From Welwitschia mirabilis (Eukaryota; Gnetophyta; Gnetopsida; Welwitschiales), in NCBI GenBank assembly GCA_051453625.1, contig JBOZIK010000001.1:73456634-73520633 (forward strand): 64,000 bases of DNA, read 5' to 3'. The translations under genes were made by a program, and so were the position numbers. Positions 46,830 to 58,422 of the stretch are shown here, in pieces (position 1 is the stretch's first letter; every line of letters begins with the position of its first letter). The notes beneath the pieces are model-generated. The model ran no database searches, was not told the origin of the DNA, and saw only the letters and a program-made list of their open reading frames with translations.

Positions 46830-49800
46830 AGTATTATAATCATGTTCTAAGGTTTTGAAGTTATACTTAGTTAATGACAATGTACAAAAATAGGATATAT
46901 TTGTTATTAAACCAATATTAAAAGAGCTAAAAATGAAACTTTATAATTTATACTTATTAGAATTTAGCTTTATAATGCAACTGGTTATAGTTTAATCATC
47001 ACAGATAGGGATTTTATAACAATTATTTAAAATAATGAAGACAAGATTTGTATGTTATGTTAAATGGAAGCAAGGATGTTAGTCCTTAAAAAGCATTTTA
47101 TTAAACTAAGAAATAAAATAACTATGTCAAAAGGCACCAAAGGCCTTAAAAATTTAACATGTTACAAAGCAAAAATAAAAAAGGAATGAGAGCCATAGTA
47201 AGATAAAAATTAGGCATCATTTCCTATAGGCATGATAAAGAACATATAATCCATCAAAATAATGATTTAGAATATGCATAAAGAAATTAACCTTAAGTTG
47301 AGACCTCTCTACTTGAATGTGAATTTGAAGATAAAAATTACATAAAATATTTATCTTATCTTCAAGGGATAAAATATGGGCATAAGAAGACACATTCTCT
47401 TAAAAATTAGGTTGCATCTTTGATTTTAAATATGATATAGAAAAATAGGTCAAATAATCCTCTAAAGAAATTTAAAATATTTATTAATGTTAGATAAATA
47501 TCCAAAGAATGCCAACTCTTTAGAAACTTAAATATTAGAAAAGATAATACATGTCCAAATAAAAGTATTCTTGGAAAAAAGACAATGTAAGAAGAGATGA
47601 ATAAAATCATCTATAGCTTCATATTAAAGTAAAGAGGATTACAGATGCTAATATACTAAATCCATCTACTATGAATAAATCATGATGAAGAAAATACCAA
47701 AGGAAATGCTTAATTTTATGAAGTATGAGAAGTTGCCAAAGATTTTTAAAAAAGGAAACCCAGAGGTGCTTGAAATCCTATTTATGCTATACTCTATTAT
47801 AATGATTAATAATTACTACATTATGAGGTAATTATAATGGAATGTGTGGCTTATATGATAATATTATAGAGAAAGTTTCTGGCAAATCCCATTAAAACTC
47901 CTTTTTATAGATTTATCTACTTATAATGCTAATAAAGTTAATTATGAAGTCTAAGAAAAAAATTTACATGATAGAGGAACCATCATAAAGATGATGAAAT
48001 GACTCCCAGGATATTCAAACCTCTAAGACAAAGGTAGTTAAGAGAAATCACACCTTTTTAAAAACAATAAATAGCAAGGCTTGACATTGTAAGGGCAATA
48101 GAAGATAGAGAAAAAGGCAGTTATCATGAAAAAGATAGGTCTATAAAGTAAGTTTAAATGAATTTTGATAATTTTTCAATTAATATATTTATGTAAGATT
48201 TTCCATTCTCTTTAAATGATTTTAAAAACATGCATTCTAGGAAGTGTAACTCTGGGTGGTGAGAAAATCTTGTTAATAAAATGGATACCCTTCCAAAAAT
48301 ATTTATTCTTGGGATAAGATTATTCTAAATGGAGTTGAAAAATTTGGCGAATAACATCTAAGGATTTAAAATAAACAAATAAGTATTTTGCAACTAAAGT
48401 GAGTCCTGCTTAAAATATTTTAAAAAACCTAAGTTACATTGTTTCTTGGGTAGAGTAATAATATTCGATGCACTCAATGAAAGCATTTTTGAGAATCTTT
48501 AAAGGCTAAATAAAATTCTGAAATAAATTTTCGAATTTTTTCTAAGCAGTGTAGAAGAATCTTAGTAAGAAGAGTAGTAAATATATATGAATGAAAGAAA
48601 TAATGGATTTACAAATCAAATAGTTACTTATATGAGTGAGAAATTTAGATGTCCATTTTCTTCTAGATCTAAAGAAGAACTAGATTCTAAAGAGATAAGG
48701 GAAGACCTTGAAAACTAAAATGAATTCCTAAAATCTTATTTATCTCATGATTAGATGCTAGCATTCACTCTTTATCTAGAAGATGTTGATAATTATTGAT
48801 AAAGCTATGAACTAAATATTTAGGCCAATTGATGATAGAACTAAAAACAACATAGTATTGTTTAATTCAAAAGAGAAGGTGATGAAGGTCTTTAGCTATA
48901 TTGTGAATAAGAAAAAAGGAGTTATATGTAAAATGGATATCTAAAAGCTAATAAATGGGATTAAAGAGATCATTCCTCTAATATCATTATAATAAATATT
49001 ACATTAAAGCTAATGAGAAAGAAAATATAATACTATGATTAAAAAAAGGAATTAAAGGACATCCTTGCCTTATAGACTAATGAATAAAAAACAAAAAATT
49101 AATTTCAAAATTAGTAGTAATTTTAACATTAGCATTAAAAACAAACAACCTACCATATGCAATAATTTTGGATCAAACCCAAGATTATCCATAATATAAA
49201 GAATTAAATCCCATTTAATTTTATTATAGGATGTAACATATTTAGGTTTACTAGAAAGAATATCTTGATGAGTATCTTTAGCCTATTAGAGACTTTCCTA
49301 GGCTACTATCACATTAGTTAAAATATATCTACTAAGAATAAAACTTATATGTTGAGGAAAGATAATATCTAAAGCAATTTGCTTCAAATGAAAAACTAAT
49401 TACTTTACTTAAATCTTATAAATTACATTGAGGATTGTAATCCATTTTCAATTATAAAATTGAGTAAGATCACTTGATTTGGAAATAAGTCAAATAATCC
49501 ATTCATTTAATTATAGTCTTGGATATCTTATATGAATAACCTACTCAATAACCTAAAAATAATAACCACTAATAAGATTGTAATAAGTCTTAAAAATTCA
49601 ATTAAAGATCCATCATATTCAAGATATTTTTCATTATGCATTATAAGGTAAGCATATTCTAATTTTGCTAAAGAAATTTTATCTTGCAATATTTAAAACA
49701 TACTTCCAGTAACCAAAGTAAGATATAAAGTAGTGACTTATTTAAAAAGAGAATTTTCCATGGAGTAACATGAAACAAGGCAATGAAATATTCCTTAAAT

Positions 49801-52250
49801 GAGAAAGTACAATATTTACATCCATAATAATAGCACCATTAGTTGATCTAATTAATTCATAAGAGAGGAACCATTTAAATATTTATGAAACTAGTTTTAA
49901 TTTCTATTTTAAATCTTTAATCAAGCAAGTCAACTTTTTATTAAGGAGATTTATACCTTATAGAATTTCATTTTTGAAAAGATAACTTGGTAGTAGTTAA
50001 ATTAGTATGAATCTATGCACTCAAAGAATCCTAAAGTAACTCATCAAGGAAGTGTTATAACATAGATTAAATTTTATTATATTCTTGTCTTCAATGTGAA
50101 ACTACTCACTAACCATAATATCTAGTGAAATTTAGCATATAACATTTAGCTCTATGTTTTCATTGAATCCATCATAAATGACTTAAGGTCTAAGGCTCTA
50201 CATTTTAAAGATTATACAAAATAGTTTTAGCAATGGAAGAAGAAAAATAGTAGGCATGTAATTTGAATAGAGAACATTTGCTTTTAAAAGGATTATCAGC
50301 AATGTTAAGTTTAATTTTAATGGAAAAATGGTTTGGTGAAGTTGTGCGATGATGAACAAAAATAAATGAATTAGCTTACCAAAAATAAAGAGTAAAAAAT
50401 CAGACCTTTCAAGTCAACTACAGATACAGGTTTATCCTAGATGATAGTTGCTTGAAGTATATCTTTGAAGAATGTAAGTAGTGGTATCACATGTCTATTA
50501 AGAAAAATTTTTCTTTGAAGTTAAACCATTAATAGGATTTATGATTAGAAATGAGAAAAAGTAATTCATTAAATTTATCATCAAAAAATTCTTACATATT
50601 CAAACCTTTTAAGTAATCATGAAATAGAAGGAAGAGAATTAGAGAGCTTACATCATAGCCTAAAATGCTTCTTAGATTTATTTGAAGCATAGATTGATAA
50701 AATTCCCAAAGGTTAAGAAGATGCCTAGATGACTTTATGTTATGCATTTAAGCTAGACTAAATGATCTTGTCTTTTTAATAAGAAAAATAAAGGATATTT
50801 ATCCCACCTTTTTTATTGTCATGATGCGTCATAAGTGCTATCAAAGTAAGGTAGAAATCAACATGCTAACAAGAATAGTTCCTACAAATAAATCCTAACT
50901 TTCTAAAGAAGAATAAAGTTAAAAGTAATATTAATGCTAGAGATGAAATCTCTAGCCCATTTACATCGAAGCCTATTACCAAGACCCCAGATATTCCAAG
51001 ATAAATTATTCATGTAATGATCAAGGGACATTATCTAAATCATCCTCTAAGGGTCAACATCTATAAAATTTAAAAAGACCATGAAAGAATTATTTGTCTA
51101 AAATTAGGAAATCTAAATTAGGGGAATATAAAGGAATGAATTATTAATCTCTAGCTAATGAAGCCTTAACCTACTTCTTCTTAGTCACTTCCACAAGACT
51201 CTAAAATAAAACCTAAATTAAGAATTAAAGAGAAACAAAGAACATACTATTATTTAACAAAAGAAACAGAAGATTGCAACATAGGGATTTTCTTATTCTC
51301 TAAAGAAGGAGGTGTTTGTTAATACTTAAGAGAAATAATAAATTATGAAGGAGAATCCTATGTTTGCCTAGAAGGAAAAATAGATTTTGAATAAAAGATA
51401 GAATACCATATCAAAGTACCCACCATAAAAGCCATAGAAGTTAACTAAAAATTAGATCCAAGGGTAGAATATCTTTGTTAGAGTTTATTTGTTGATGTAT
51501 TCTTAGTCAAAAATTAATAAGCAAAGATTTGATGGCCTTCAAGATGAAAATGGCTACAAGAATTCAGAAGTAAAAACTAATTAACATTTTGAATGAAAAA
51601 TTTATTGCCATCTTCAAGGATGAGAAAATACTTTTAGTTTGTAAGATTAACTTCAATAAAAAAATATTAAAAATAAAATCCATTAATGTCAAAAGAATTC
51701 TTTAATAAAATATTACCAATCCTTTGAATAGTCTTGGTTTCTACAAAAGAAAAAAATTAAGGGAAAATTATAAAGCTCAGCATAATAGAGAATAAAATTA
51801 TAAGTATAGTCATTCACTTTAAAATAAAACATCCATGCATGACCAACTAAAATTACATGGTGAGTTGAAAAAATCTTGAGTAATAAAGCTTTCTTCAATA
51901 TAGGGAACTCGAAGACTTCATCAAGATTAAAGCTGTAAGCAGAGTATCCAGCATGAGAAATTTTGACACCTTTCAAAGAAAGGGAATGCTACACTTATAT
52001 GACATTTGAATACGACAAGGAAAAAAACTAGCTAATTTGAAGAAAAATAAAATGTAAAGCATATTTTTTAGAAATAGATTCAAAAATGTCAAAAAAAAGA
52101 ATAAAGTTAATAAGGCAATTTTTGGGTGCACCTTTATCTCTATAAGGATGAGAACAGGGAGGTCAACTGCTCATGGTATGTCATAACCTTAGTAAACATG
52201 AGTTATAAGAAGATAGACCTTGAATCCTTGTTGCAAAACACTAATAATTA
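46830..52250 (-). mobile_element. LINE 2: degenerate L1-type non-LTR retrotransposon
   Basis: Minus-strand relic. A gag-like part lies at about 52,200-51,100, including an 87-codon piece at 51,713-51,976. The endonuclease starts with LSWNIWGLGNRLRCKWA at about 51,010-50,960. The RT region reads YNKIKWDLILYIMDNLGF (about 49,230-49,175; family AYDRxxWxFI) and RQGCPLIPFF near 49,060. The catalytic FADD region is destroyed and reads HLLF*IKQYYVVF near 48,880. A zf-RVT-like end, FIHLFLHCLF, lies near 47,600, with the 67-codon piece 47,407-47,610 beyond. Its 3' end abuts the T1 LTR, so T1 may have inserted into or beside it. Confidence 0.75.
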
Positions 52251-54297
52251 CTTTGCAAAACACTAATAGTTACCTTAGAAAATACCAATAGTTACTTGAT
52301 AGAACACTGATAGTCATAACTAATCCTACTATAAGATTTATGTTAGATGTGAAATTAGTTATGTTATGTGATAATACATGAGGACCATTTTAAATAATCA
52401 TAGTGAGGCATATATTTTTTAAAATGACATATTATTAACTATTACATTAACTAAAGCCTTAAAATTCTGATTATTTTAAATGATAATTTGTCTTGTACTA
52501 TTATTTTTTTCATTTGGAGGATAAGATCAAGTAGGTTAGTTGTGCCATACAAATACCCAATGGAACTTAGGCCTATGAAAACTTCATCTATTCTCTTGTT
52601 CTAATGTGGAGGATTTGAAAATTCAAAATATTCTCCCTCACCAACTTAAGGGTTTAAACACAAGACCCTCTAGGTTTAAGGTGTCTTGAATTTATCATTA
52701 AGGTAATTGATAAAGACATTTTCTACTATTATTAATACATTATCAAATTAGTTATTTTAGTAATGGTTTCTTTGTAATCATTAAAAAATAATGTAATTTA
52801 AAAGAATAAAAGATTCCTACATGAGTACATGGGAATTTCATCATTTTTATTTACATGTATCCCTACTTCACTTATTGCTCTTTCCTTATTCTACTTACAT
52901 TTCTACTTACATACTATCCTTACTTTTAGTATTATGCATATCCTATACTTTTTTTGTAAGTTCTCTGCATGTTAACATCTATGCATGTATCCCTCCTTTG
53001 TCATTACTATATTCATCCAATGTCTACTCAGCCATTATTACTCTATTCATTTTATAGTTTATTGTTCTTATTCTTTGTAATACTCTACCTTTCCTTTGTA
53101 GTCATCAAGAATAGGTTTAATGTAAAGAAAAATTACCTTATTAAATGATTTTTTCTTAATAAATTTAGAATTACTAGGAATTTATTTAATTTCATTCAAT
53201 AGTGGTACATTAATTTTTACTCTTTTAAAGATATCTATTTTCTTCCTTTTCTTTCTTTCTTTCTTTGTGGAGGTTAAGAATAGGTAAACAAAAATCATGT
53301 GTTATAGGTATTGAATCATTATTTTAATCATGTTTCTCTTATGTTTTTTGACTCTGTGTTTTTTGTTTCTTTTCTACATTTAAAATCTTTTCTCTTACAT
53401 AAATTATTTTCTCACTCTTGATTAGTATAGAATTAGTAATTCACATGTTATTATCTTATAAATATAAAACATCTTCTTACCTTTTAGATTGATTTAAATT
53501 ATTTTGTTGATTCTGTCTAAGTGGTTGTCCTTGGTTAATTGTGTTGTAGATGTCTTTACTTGTTATTAAAGTTGTTACATATTTTTTCTATTTTATAAAA
53601 TATAGCATCATAATTTTTTTTGGTTTTCAATATCAATTTTGAAAAATTACTTTCACCCATATGTTACTTTGATTTTGAGTTTTCATTTATTATGATATTT
53701 GACTAAATGCCTATTATTTATGTATAAGAAATTCTTCTTCTTTTATATTCATGCCCATCCTATTCATTGATATAATATCACGATTATCTTCCTTTAAGCT
53801 CTTTTCTTTGGAGTCCTTTGGTTTTTAATGGTATAAAAGATAAAATTTTTTACATTAAAGATGTAGATGAATAATTCATTGAAAAGAGTAAAAAACATTT
53901 CAAATCTCTATTCAACAAATTCGAACATAACCTCTTACAATAGGAAGCTATCTTATTTATTAATTTTCAAACCAGTAACATCAATAAAATCTATACAAGA
54001 AATAATTCTAAGTCCTCTCTTAAAAGAAAAAATCAAAAGAAGAAATTTTTTGAGAAAAAATTTTAGAATTTGAAATATTTAGATCCAATTCTATTATTAT
54101 CTCCAAATTTTGCTTTGAAGTTAAGATAAATGAAAGTAGAAGTTTTGTATAATTGGTTTCGATGATTGAAAGTTTTAAAAAGGATAAGATCCATGATTTT
54201 TGATTTCATATAAGAAATGATCACATTTTACTTTACTTATGTATATGAAAATCCAAATATTTTCTAGGATTCTAAAAAATTATATTGTAGAATTAAA
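52251..54297. other. AT-rich intergenic DNA, no gene supported
   Basis: Contains a 78-codon plus-strand ORF (52,821-53,057) and a 68-codon ORF (53,867-54,073), neither with a recognised domain, signal or GC shift. A short CTTT microsatellite is at about 53,246-53,272. Nothing else stands out. Confidence 0.5.
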
Positions 54298-54415
54298 TAC
54301 CTTGATAAGTCTTTAAACAAATCTGAATGCTTCATAAAACTTCAAGCAACCAATGATACCTTGATAAGTCTTTAAACAAATCTGAATGCTTCATAAAACT
54401 TCAAGCAACCAATGA
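54298..54415. repeat. Perfect 59-bp tandem duplication
   Basis: 54,298-54,356 and 54,357-54,415 are identical, starting TACCTTGATAAGTC and ending CAACCAATGA. In a region where other duplicates are 15-20% diverged, this is recent or an assembly error. Confidence 0.95.
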
Positions 54416-54717
54416 AGGCATTTTAAAGAACTAAATATTTTTTGTTCTAGCATGTAATTTCCACCAAATCCAAAGTAATCACATTGATGTTGATAAAATA
54501 TTCTATGAAGGCCCTACGCTAATTACTGAATCCATTCTTATAACTTTCTAAATATAGATCTTGAAATATCCTACATTTTATTTGAGATTTGTTCTTTTAT
54601 TAACATTTAAAGAGTTAAAGAGCAAGAATTTTAAGAATTAAGATCCTTAAGGAAGTAACTAATTTTATTATAAATTTAATTAAGGATTTAAAAATCTTAA
54701 ATTATCCCATTTAGTTA

Positions 54718-54835
54718 ATAGTGTGCAGTGATTTGTTTTGGTTCGAAGTTCAAGTCCCCATAGAAATCAAACTAGGATCGGAATTCCAGCAAGATAAAAC
54801 CTCATACAAACTTATTATTTTTAAAAAAGAGAAAG
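54718..54835 (+). mobile_element. tRNA-type SINE copy 2
   Basis: Box-A-like GTGTGCAGTGATTTG (54,721) and box-B-like TTCGAAGTTCAAGTCCCC (54,742) are followed by CTCATACAAACTTATT and an A-rich tail. It corresponds in order and sequence to the minus-strand copy at 2,031-2,151. Confidence 0.55.
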
Positions 54836-56335
54836 AGCTCAAATAATTTTTAGATTATTTATATTAGAAAAAAATATTATAATTATTCTTAGCATAAGTA
54901 AAAACATCCTTTCCTTTATAATTTTCTTTATGATTTATCTCTAAATTAAATAATATATCACATAAGAGCTCTTCAATTCCTATATTTTAAATACATTTCT
55001 TAGTATACATCAATTCAATCAGATAATTTACATGCACAATTCAAACTATTTATTTATATGTATATAAAGGATTCTTTCCCCCTCTTTTACTACATTATAC
55101 CAATCCTCTAGGAATTTTCTTTGGAAAGGAGACACTAAGGCATTTAAGTAAAAGATTAACATGTCTTTTTGAATTTCTCAACTAAGGAGAGAGTGTGTTG
55201 CTATATTCCTAACCTTGAAATATAGCCAACCATATCATTTAGCATGTCTTATAAGACAAGCTATGATAGCATGTTAAATTGAAATTCAATATTTATTTAA
55301 GAATTAAATGTTTAGTAATGTGTGGTATTGGTATATTTCTAAAGCTCTAAGTATCACGCACTTAGTTTCTCTATCTAAGACACAACAAGCTTGAATTTTA
55401 CTACACTAAATCAAAGGTAACAATACATCACTTCCATGACCACTAATTATGTATTCATCTTTCAATTCTTCTCATCTAGTTTCTCAAAGTCCATTGCTTT
55501 GTTCTTCCTAGTAAGTTTTGCTAACTCCATTGCTTTCTTCATTAAAAAATTATTGTAAAAAGGTTGCTTGGAAAAAAAATCTCTTCACAAGAAGAAAAAA
55601 GTACTACATCTTGCTTCAACAAAAGATGACACAAATTTCACATGGAAAAACAAAAATGGAAAAATAATTGAGAACAAAGTAGAGCTCTTTCTTATTTCTT
55701 TAAGAACCTTAGGACATCAAAAACCCTCACACAAATACTGGAATGTGTGGGAGCTTAATCCCTTTACATAGCTTTTCATTACGATTAAAACTTAGGAAAG
55801 CATATTGCATTTTCTAGGTCCATTATTATGCTTGCTTGGTCTGATGGAAACCTTTTGGTGGATAAAAACTTATGCATGTCCCTTGTCACCTTTGGAGATG
55901 GCCATTAAAAGTCCAGGTTTACTCTATAATTTTTACCTGAGACATTGAAACTTAGTATTGACTATGCCTTGAGTACATAAATAAAACCACAAGCCAATTT
56001 ACACACAAATAAACTATATCAAAGCTTAACACTTATAAACGTAAGTTAAACTATGCTATAAGCATAAGTCCTTAATGGCCTGTTAGCAAAGCATTAAAAA
56101 TAGATAAAAATTATAGACGTTAACACCAACATTAAATATAAGTAAAAAGTACAATAAATAAGGTTTTACAATAAAAAAAGATTTTGTTAATAGTCTTTGA
56201 AGAGACATGTTAATTATAGAACCGTGTTCTAGTGTCTTTGTGATTGTGAGTTGGATCCTTGAAAAAATCCTTTTTAAATTTTTAAAAAAAGCTTTACTGT
56301 AAAAGCGTATCAAAGTGTACGGATAAATAAACGTT
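54836..56335. other. AT-rich intergenic DNA upstream of the gene island
   Basis: Short ORFs at 55,568-55,771 (+) and 56,083-56,313 (-) show no domain or signal. I see no supported gene. Confidence 0.5.
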
Positions 56336-56339
56336 AAAC

Positions 56340-56926
56340 TTAATATGATTTTGTCAATGTCCCAACAGAAACAGGGCCACGCACATTACGTAAAAGTACT
56401 GTCGGCAAACGTTGTGTCCGTTGGACAGTGGTCGCTCAGGGCGAACAAGCTTTTCTCGTGAAACGTTTAAGAGAGTGAGCAGAAGAGATGATCACTGCTC
56501 AATAAACTATACTGATTAATAAGCCAAGCCAAGCAGAAACTTCCAGGAGAACAGTCCAAAGAGCGTCGGCCATAACAGTGTCGTCCTGCAATGTGATTGC
56601 TGTGACTTTGTAATCTTGCGCTACGACAGCTGTTTGTTTTCACGAGTGAAGAAATGCCCCACTTCAATCGTACAAGGGAATAACTCACTGTGCAAAGCCA
56701 CCATCCAATCAACTCAAAGCACTGCTCTCAGAGGACATACCATCTCACGAGAATGCAATGTCAGCCATTCAAAATCTGAAAAATCTGAAAATTTGCTTCA
56801 ACTTTCCACGCCTCTATATCAGCCGCCCTCTCCGCTCTGCTTCTGCAACCCTAAGTCAGTTTCACATTTCACTTTGACAGAAGAGTACGAAAAAGCAGAA
56901 GAAGAAGAGGAGGAGGAGGGAGGAAG
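56340..56926 (+). promoter_or_regulatory. GC-richer promoter and 5' leader of the secreted-peptide gene
   Basis: Base composition changes abruptly here and CpG becomes common. A palindromic ACGT element TTACGTAA (56,386-56,393) is a typical bZIP-factor core. A TATA box, CTCTATATC, is at 56,812-56,820, giving a predicted start of transcription near 56,845 and a leader of about 80 bases. The leader ends in a GAA/GAG-rich tract (56,896-56,926) just before the ATG. The direct repeat AAATCTGAAAAATCTGAAAA is at 56,770. Open frames on either strand in this stretch are shadows. Confidence 0.65.
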
Positions 56927-57157
56927 ATGAAGAGGATTTCTTGCGTGGTTGTGGGCGCGCTTCTGTGTGCGTTGTTGGTTTTGCAGGAATCGAATGACGC
57001 CCAGGCGCTTCAGGCTGGCGTTGGCATCCGTCTGGACAACCTTTTGGGCGTCGGAATCGGCCTGGGACCTTCTAACGTCAAACGTGACGCCAACGCAGCA
57101 ACTGTTGACAAGTCGCCGGAGAAGCATGGCCGCCCGCTGGTTCAGCCCCATCCCTAG
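56927..57157 (+). CDS. Small secreted protein, 76 residues, unknown family
   Basis: Intact ORF from ATG 56,927 to TAG 57,157, the only GC-rich coding sequence in the window. Residues 1-27 form a signal peptide: KR start, hydrophobic core VVVGALLCALLVL, and a likely cleavage after A27 (SNDAQA|LQ). The mature part has no cysteine. It begins with a glycine/leucine-rich segment (GVGIRLDNLLGVGIGLGPS), then a dibasic KR (52-53), then a charged stretch and the C-terminus KSPEKHGRPLVQPHP. Small size, signal peptide, dibasic site and a proline/histidine-rich C-terminus resemble precursors of plant peptide hormones. The end does not match the CLE, IDA, CEP, RGF or PSK motifs I know. The start is chosen because it gives the signal peptide and follows a TATA box and purine-rich leader. 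Overlapping frames (56,949-57,191 + and 56,819-57,151 -) lack such support. Confidence 0.75.
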   Translation: MKRISCVVVGALLCALLVLQESNDAQALQAGVGIRLDNLLGVGIGLGPSNVKRDANAATVDKSPEKHGRPLVQPHP

Positions 57158-57345
57158 CCTTTTCTCCTCTTTTTTAGTAAATAATAGTTAATAATGATAA
57201 TAATAATCTTAAATAAGGATAATAATGGAATAATAAATGCTTTATTATATGTATTTGTTATGTACTGCTGCATGGCCTCTCCTCCTGGAGTATTGTAAGT
57301 ATGATGTTCATGAGAAGGTTTAGTATTTACCTTCTCCGTGAGCAA
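57158..57345 (+). terminator. 3' UTR with poly(A) signal
   Basis: AATAAA at 57,232-57,237, about 75 bases after the stop, preceded by an AT-rich stretch of TAA and ATAAT repeats and followed by the U/GU-rich TATGTATTTGTTATGTAC. Confidence 0.6.
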
Positions 57346-58315
57346 AAAGACATCAACTTGTGAGTTTGTGGTTGTGGGTTGGATTTTTTACAAGAATCTA
57401 ATTCTAAAAAATGTCTTTCTAAAAAAGACGTCAAATGCGATGACTTTGAAGAAAATATAACATTGAATTTTTAGATTATTGAGATGATGTTATGATTTTT
57501 TTTTCACTTTTACCTTAAAAATGATGTTTTGTTTCTAAAAATAAATATGATTGTTTAAGTGATATGACGCTAAGAAAAATGCTAGTATCATGTGACAATG
57601 TTTTTTCCCTCTCTTTAAAGTCATTCATTAAGGAAGAATGGAAAACTATACTGACATAAATACAAAGGAAATAACTTTATGTAGATTGTAGATGGAGCAG
57701 ATCTTAATAGAGAAGTTAGGAGGATTAGTTAATTAAAAGCGGAAGGATAGGAAAGACATTATTAATAATTAAAGTATAACATCATCAAGCTTTTGTACCT
57801 TAAAAAGGAGTTTGTTATGACAATAAGACCATTTCCATTTATTTAATTAATTATAAAAAGCTTTATTACAAAGAACAACTTACAAGTGTGTGTTCCAAAT
57901 AAAGAAGGGGAAAAGTTGAGCTCAAAACTTTTAGTAACCACATCTCCCTTTTAAAATACAACCACTATGATTTCCCAAACAAATGTTTAGATTAAGCCTA
58001 AGGTCTCATAGTGTGTTAAGCAGTGTATCTAAAGGTCCAAACTCACAATCTCTTAAATGGAAGACAAATGTCTCACTAATTAGATTAGCACTAACCATAG
58101 AAATAAAACAATCTTAGGGTTAGTGGAGATGCTCTACAACTAATCAAGAAAGTTAAAAATGCATATTTTAAGGGCTAACTATGCCAAATGTGGTTTGAGT
58201 GATATATAATCTCACATTAAAAAATATTTTATATATTAATTCAATTTTCGCTTCTAATTAATTTCATATTTTGTAACATCTTAAATAAACTATTTCATTT
58301 AATGCTTACCTTTCA
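57346..58315. other. AT-rich intergenic DNA, nothing recognised
   Basis: Composition returns to AT-rich directly after the gene. No domain or repeat is supported. Confidence 0.5.
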
Positions 58316-58317
58316 TC

Positions 58318-58422
58318 ATCTTTAGTAGTGGCATAACAATAGGATGGTAGTCCAACTAGTGGGATATTCATCCTCCATTTTGAAAGTTAGGGGTTCAAAC
58401 CTTTGAATAGCTTAATTAATAA
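58318..58422 (+). mobile_element. Possible third tRNA-derived SINE fragment
   Basis: AGGGGTTCAAACCTTTG (58,388) fits a pol III box B. TAGTGGCATAACAATAGG or GTCCAACTAGTGGG lie at usable box A distances upstream. A second copy is not evident apart from weak similarity at 58,640-58,740, so this is tentative. Confidence 0.3.

Noticed and set aside
56467-57151. Minus-strand ORFs of 81 and 110 codons and plus-strand ORFs of 104 and 80 codons around the peptide gene
   Set aside because: They are open because the region is GC-rich. They lack a signal peptide, promoter position or recognisable domain, and overlap the better supported CDS.
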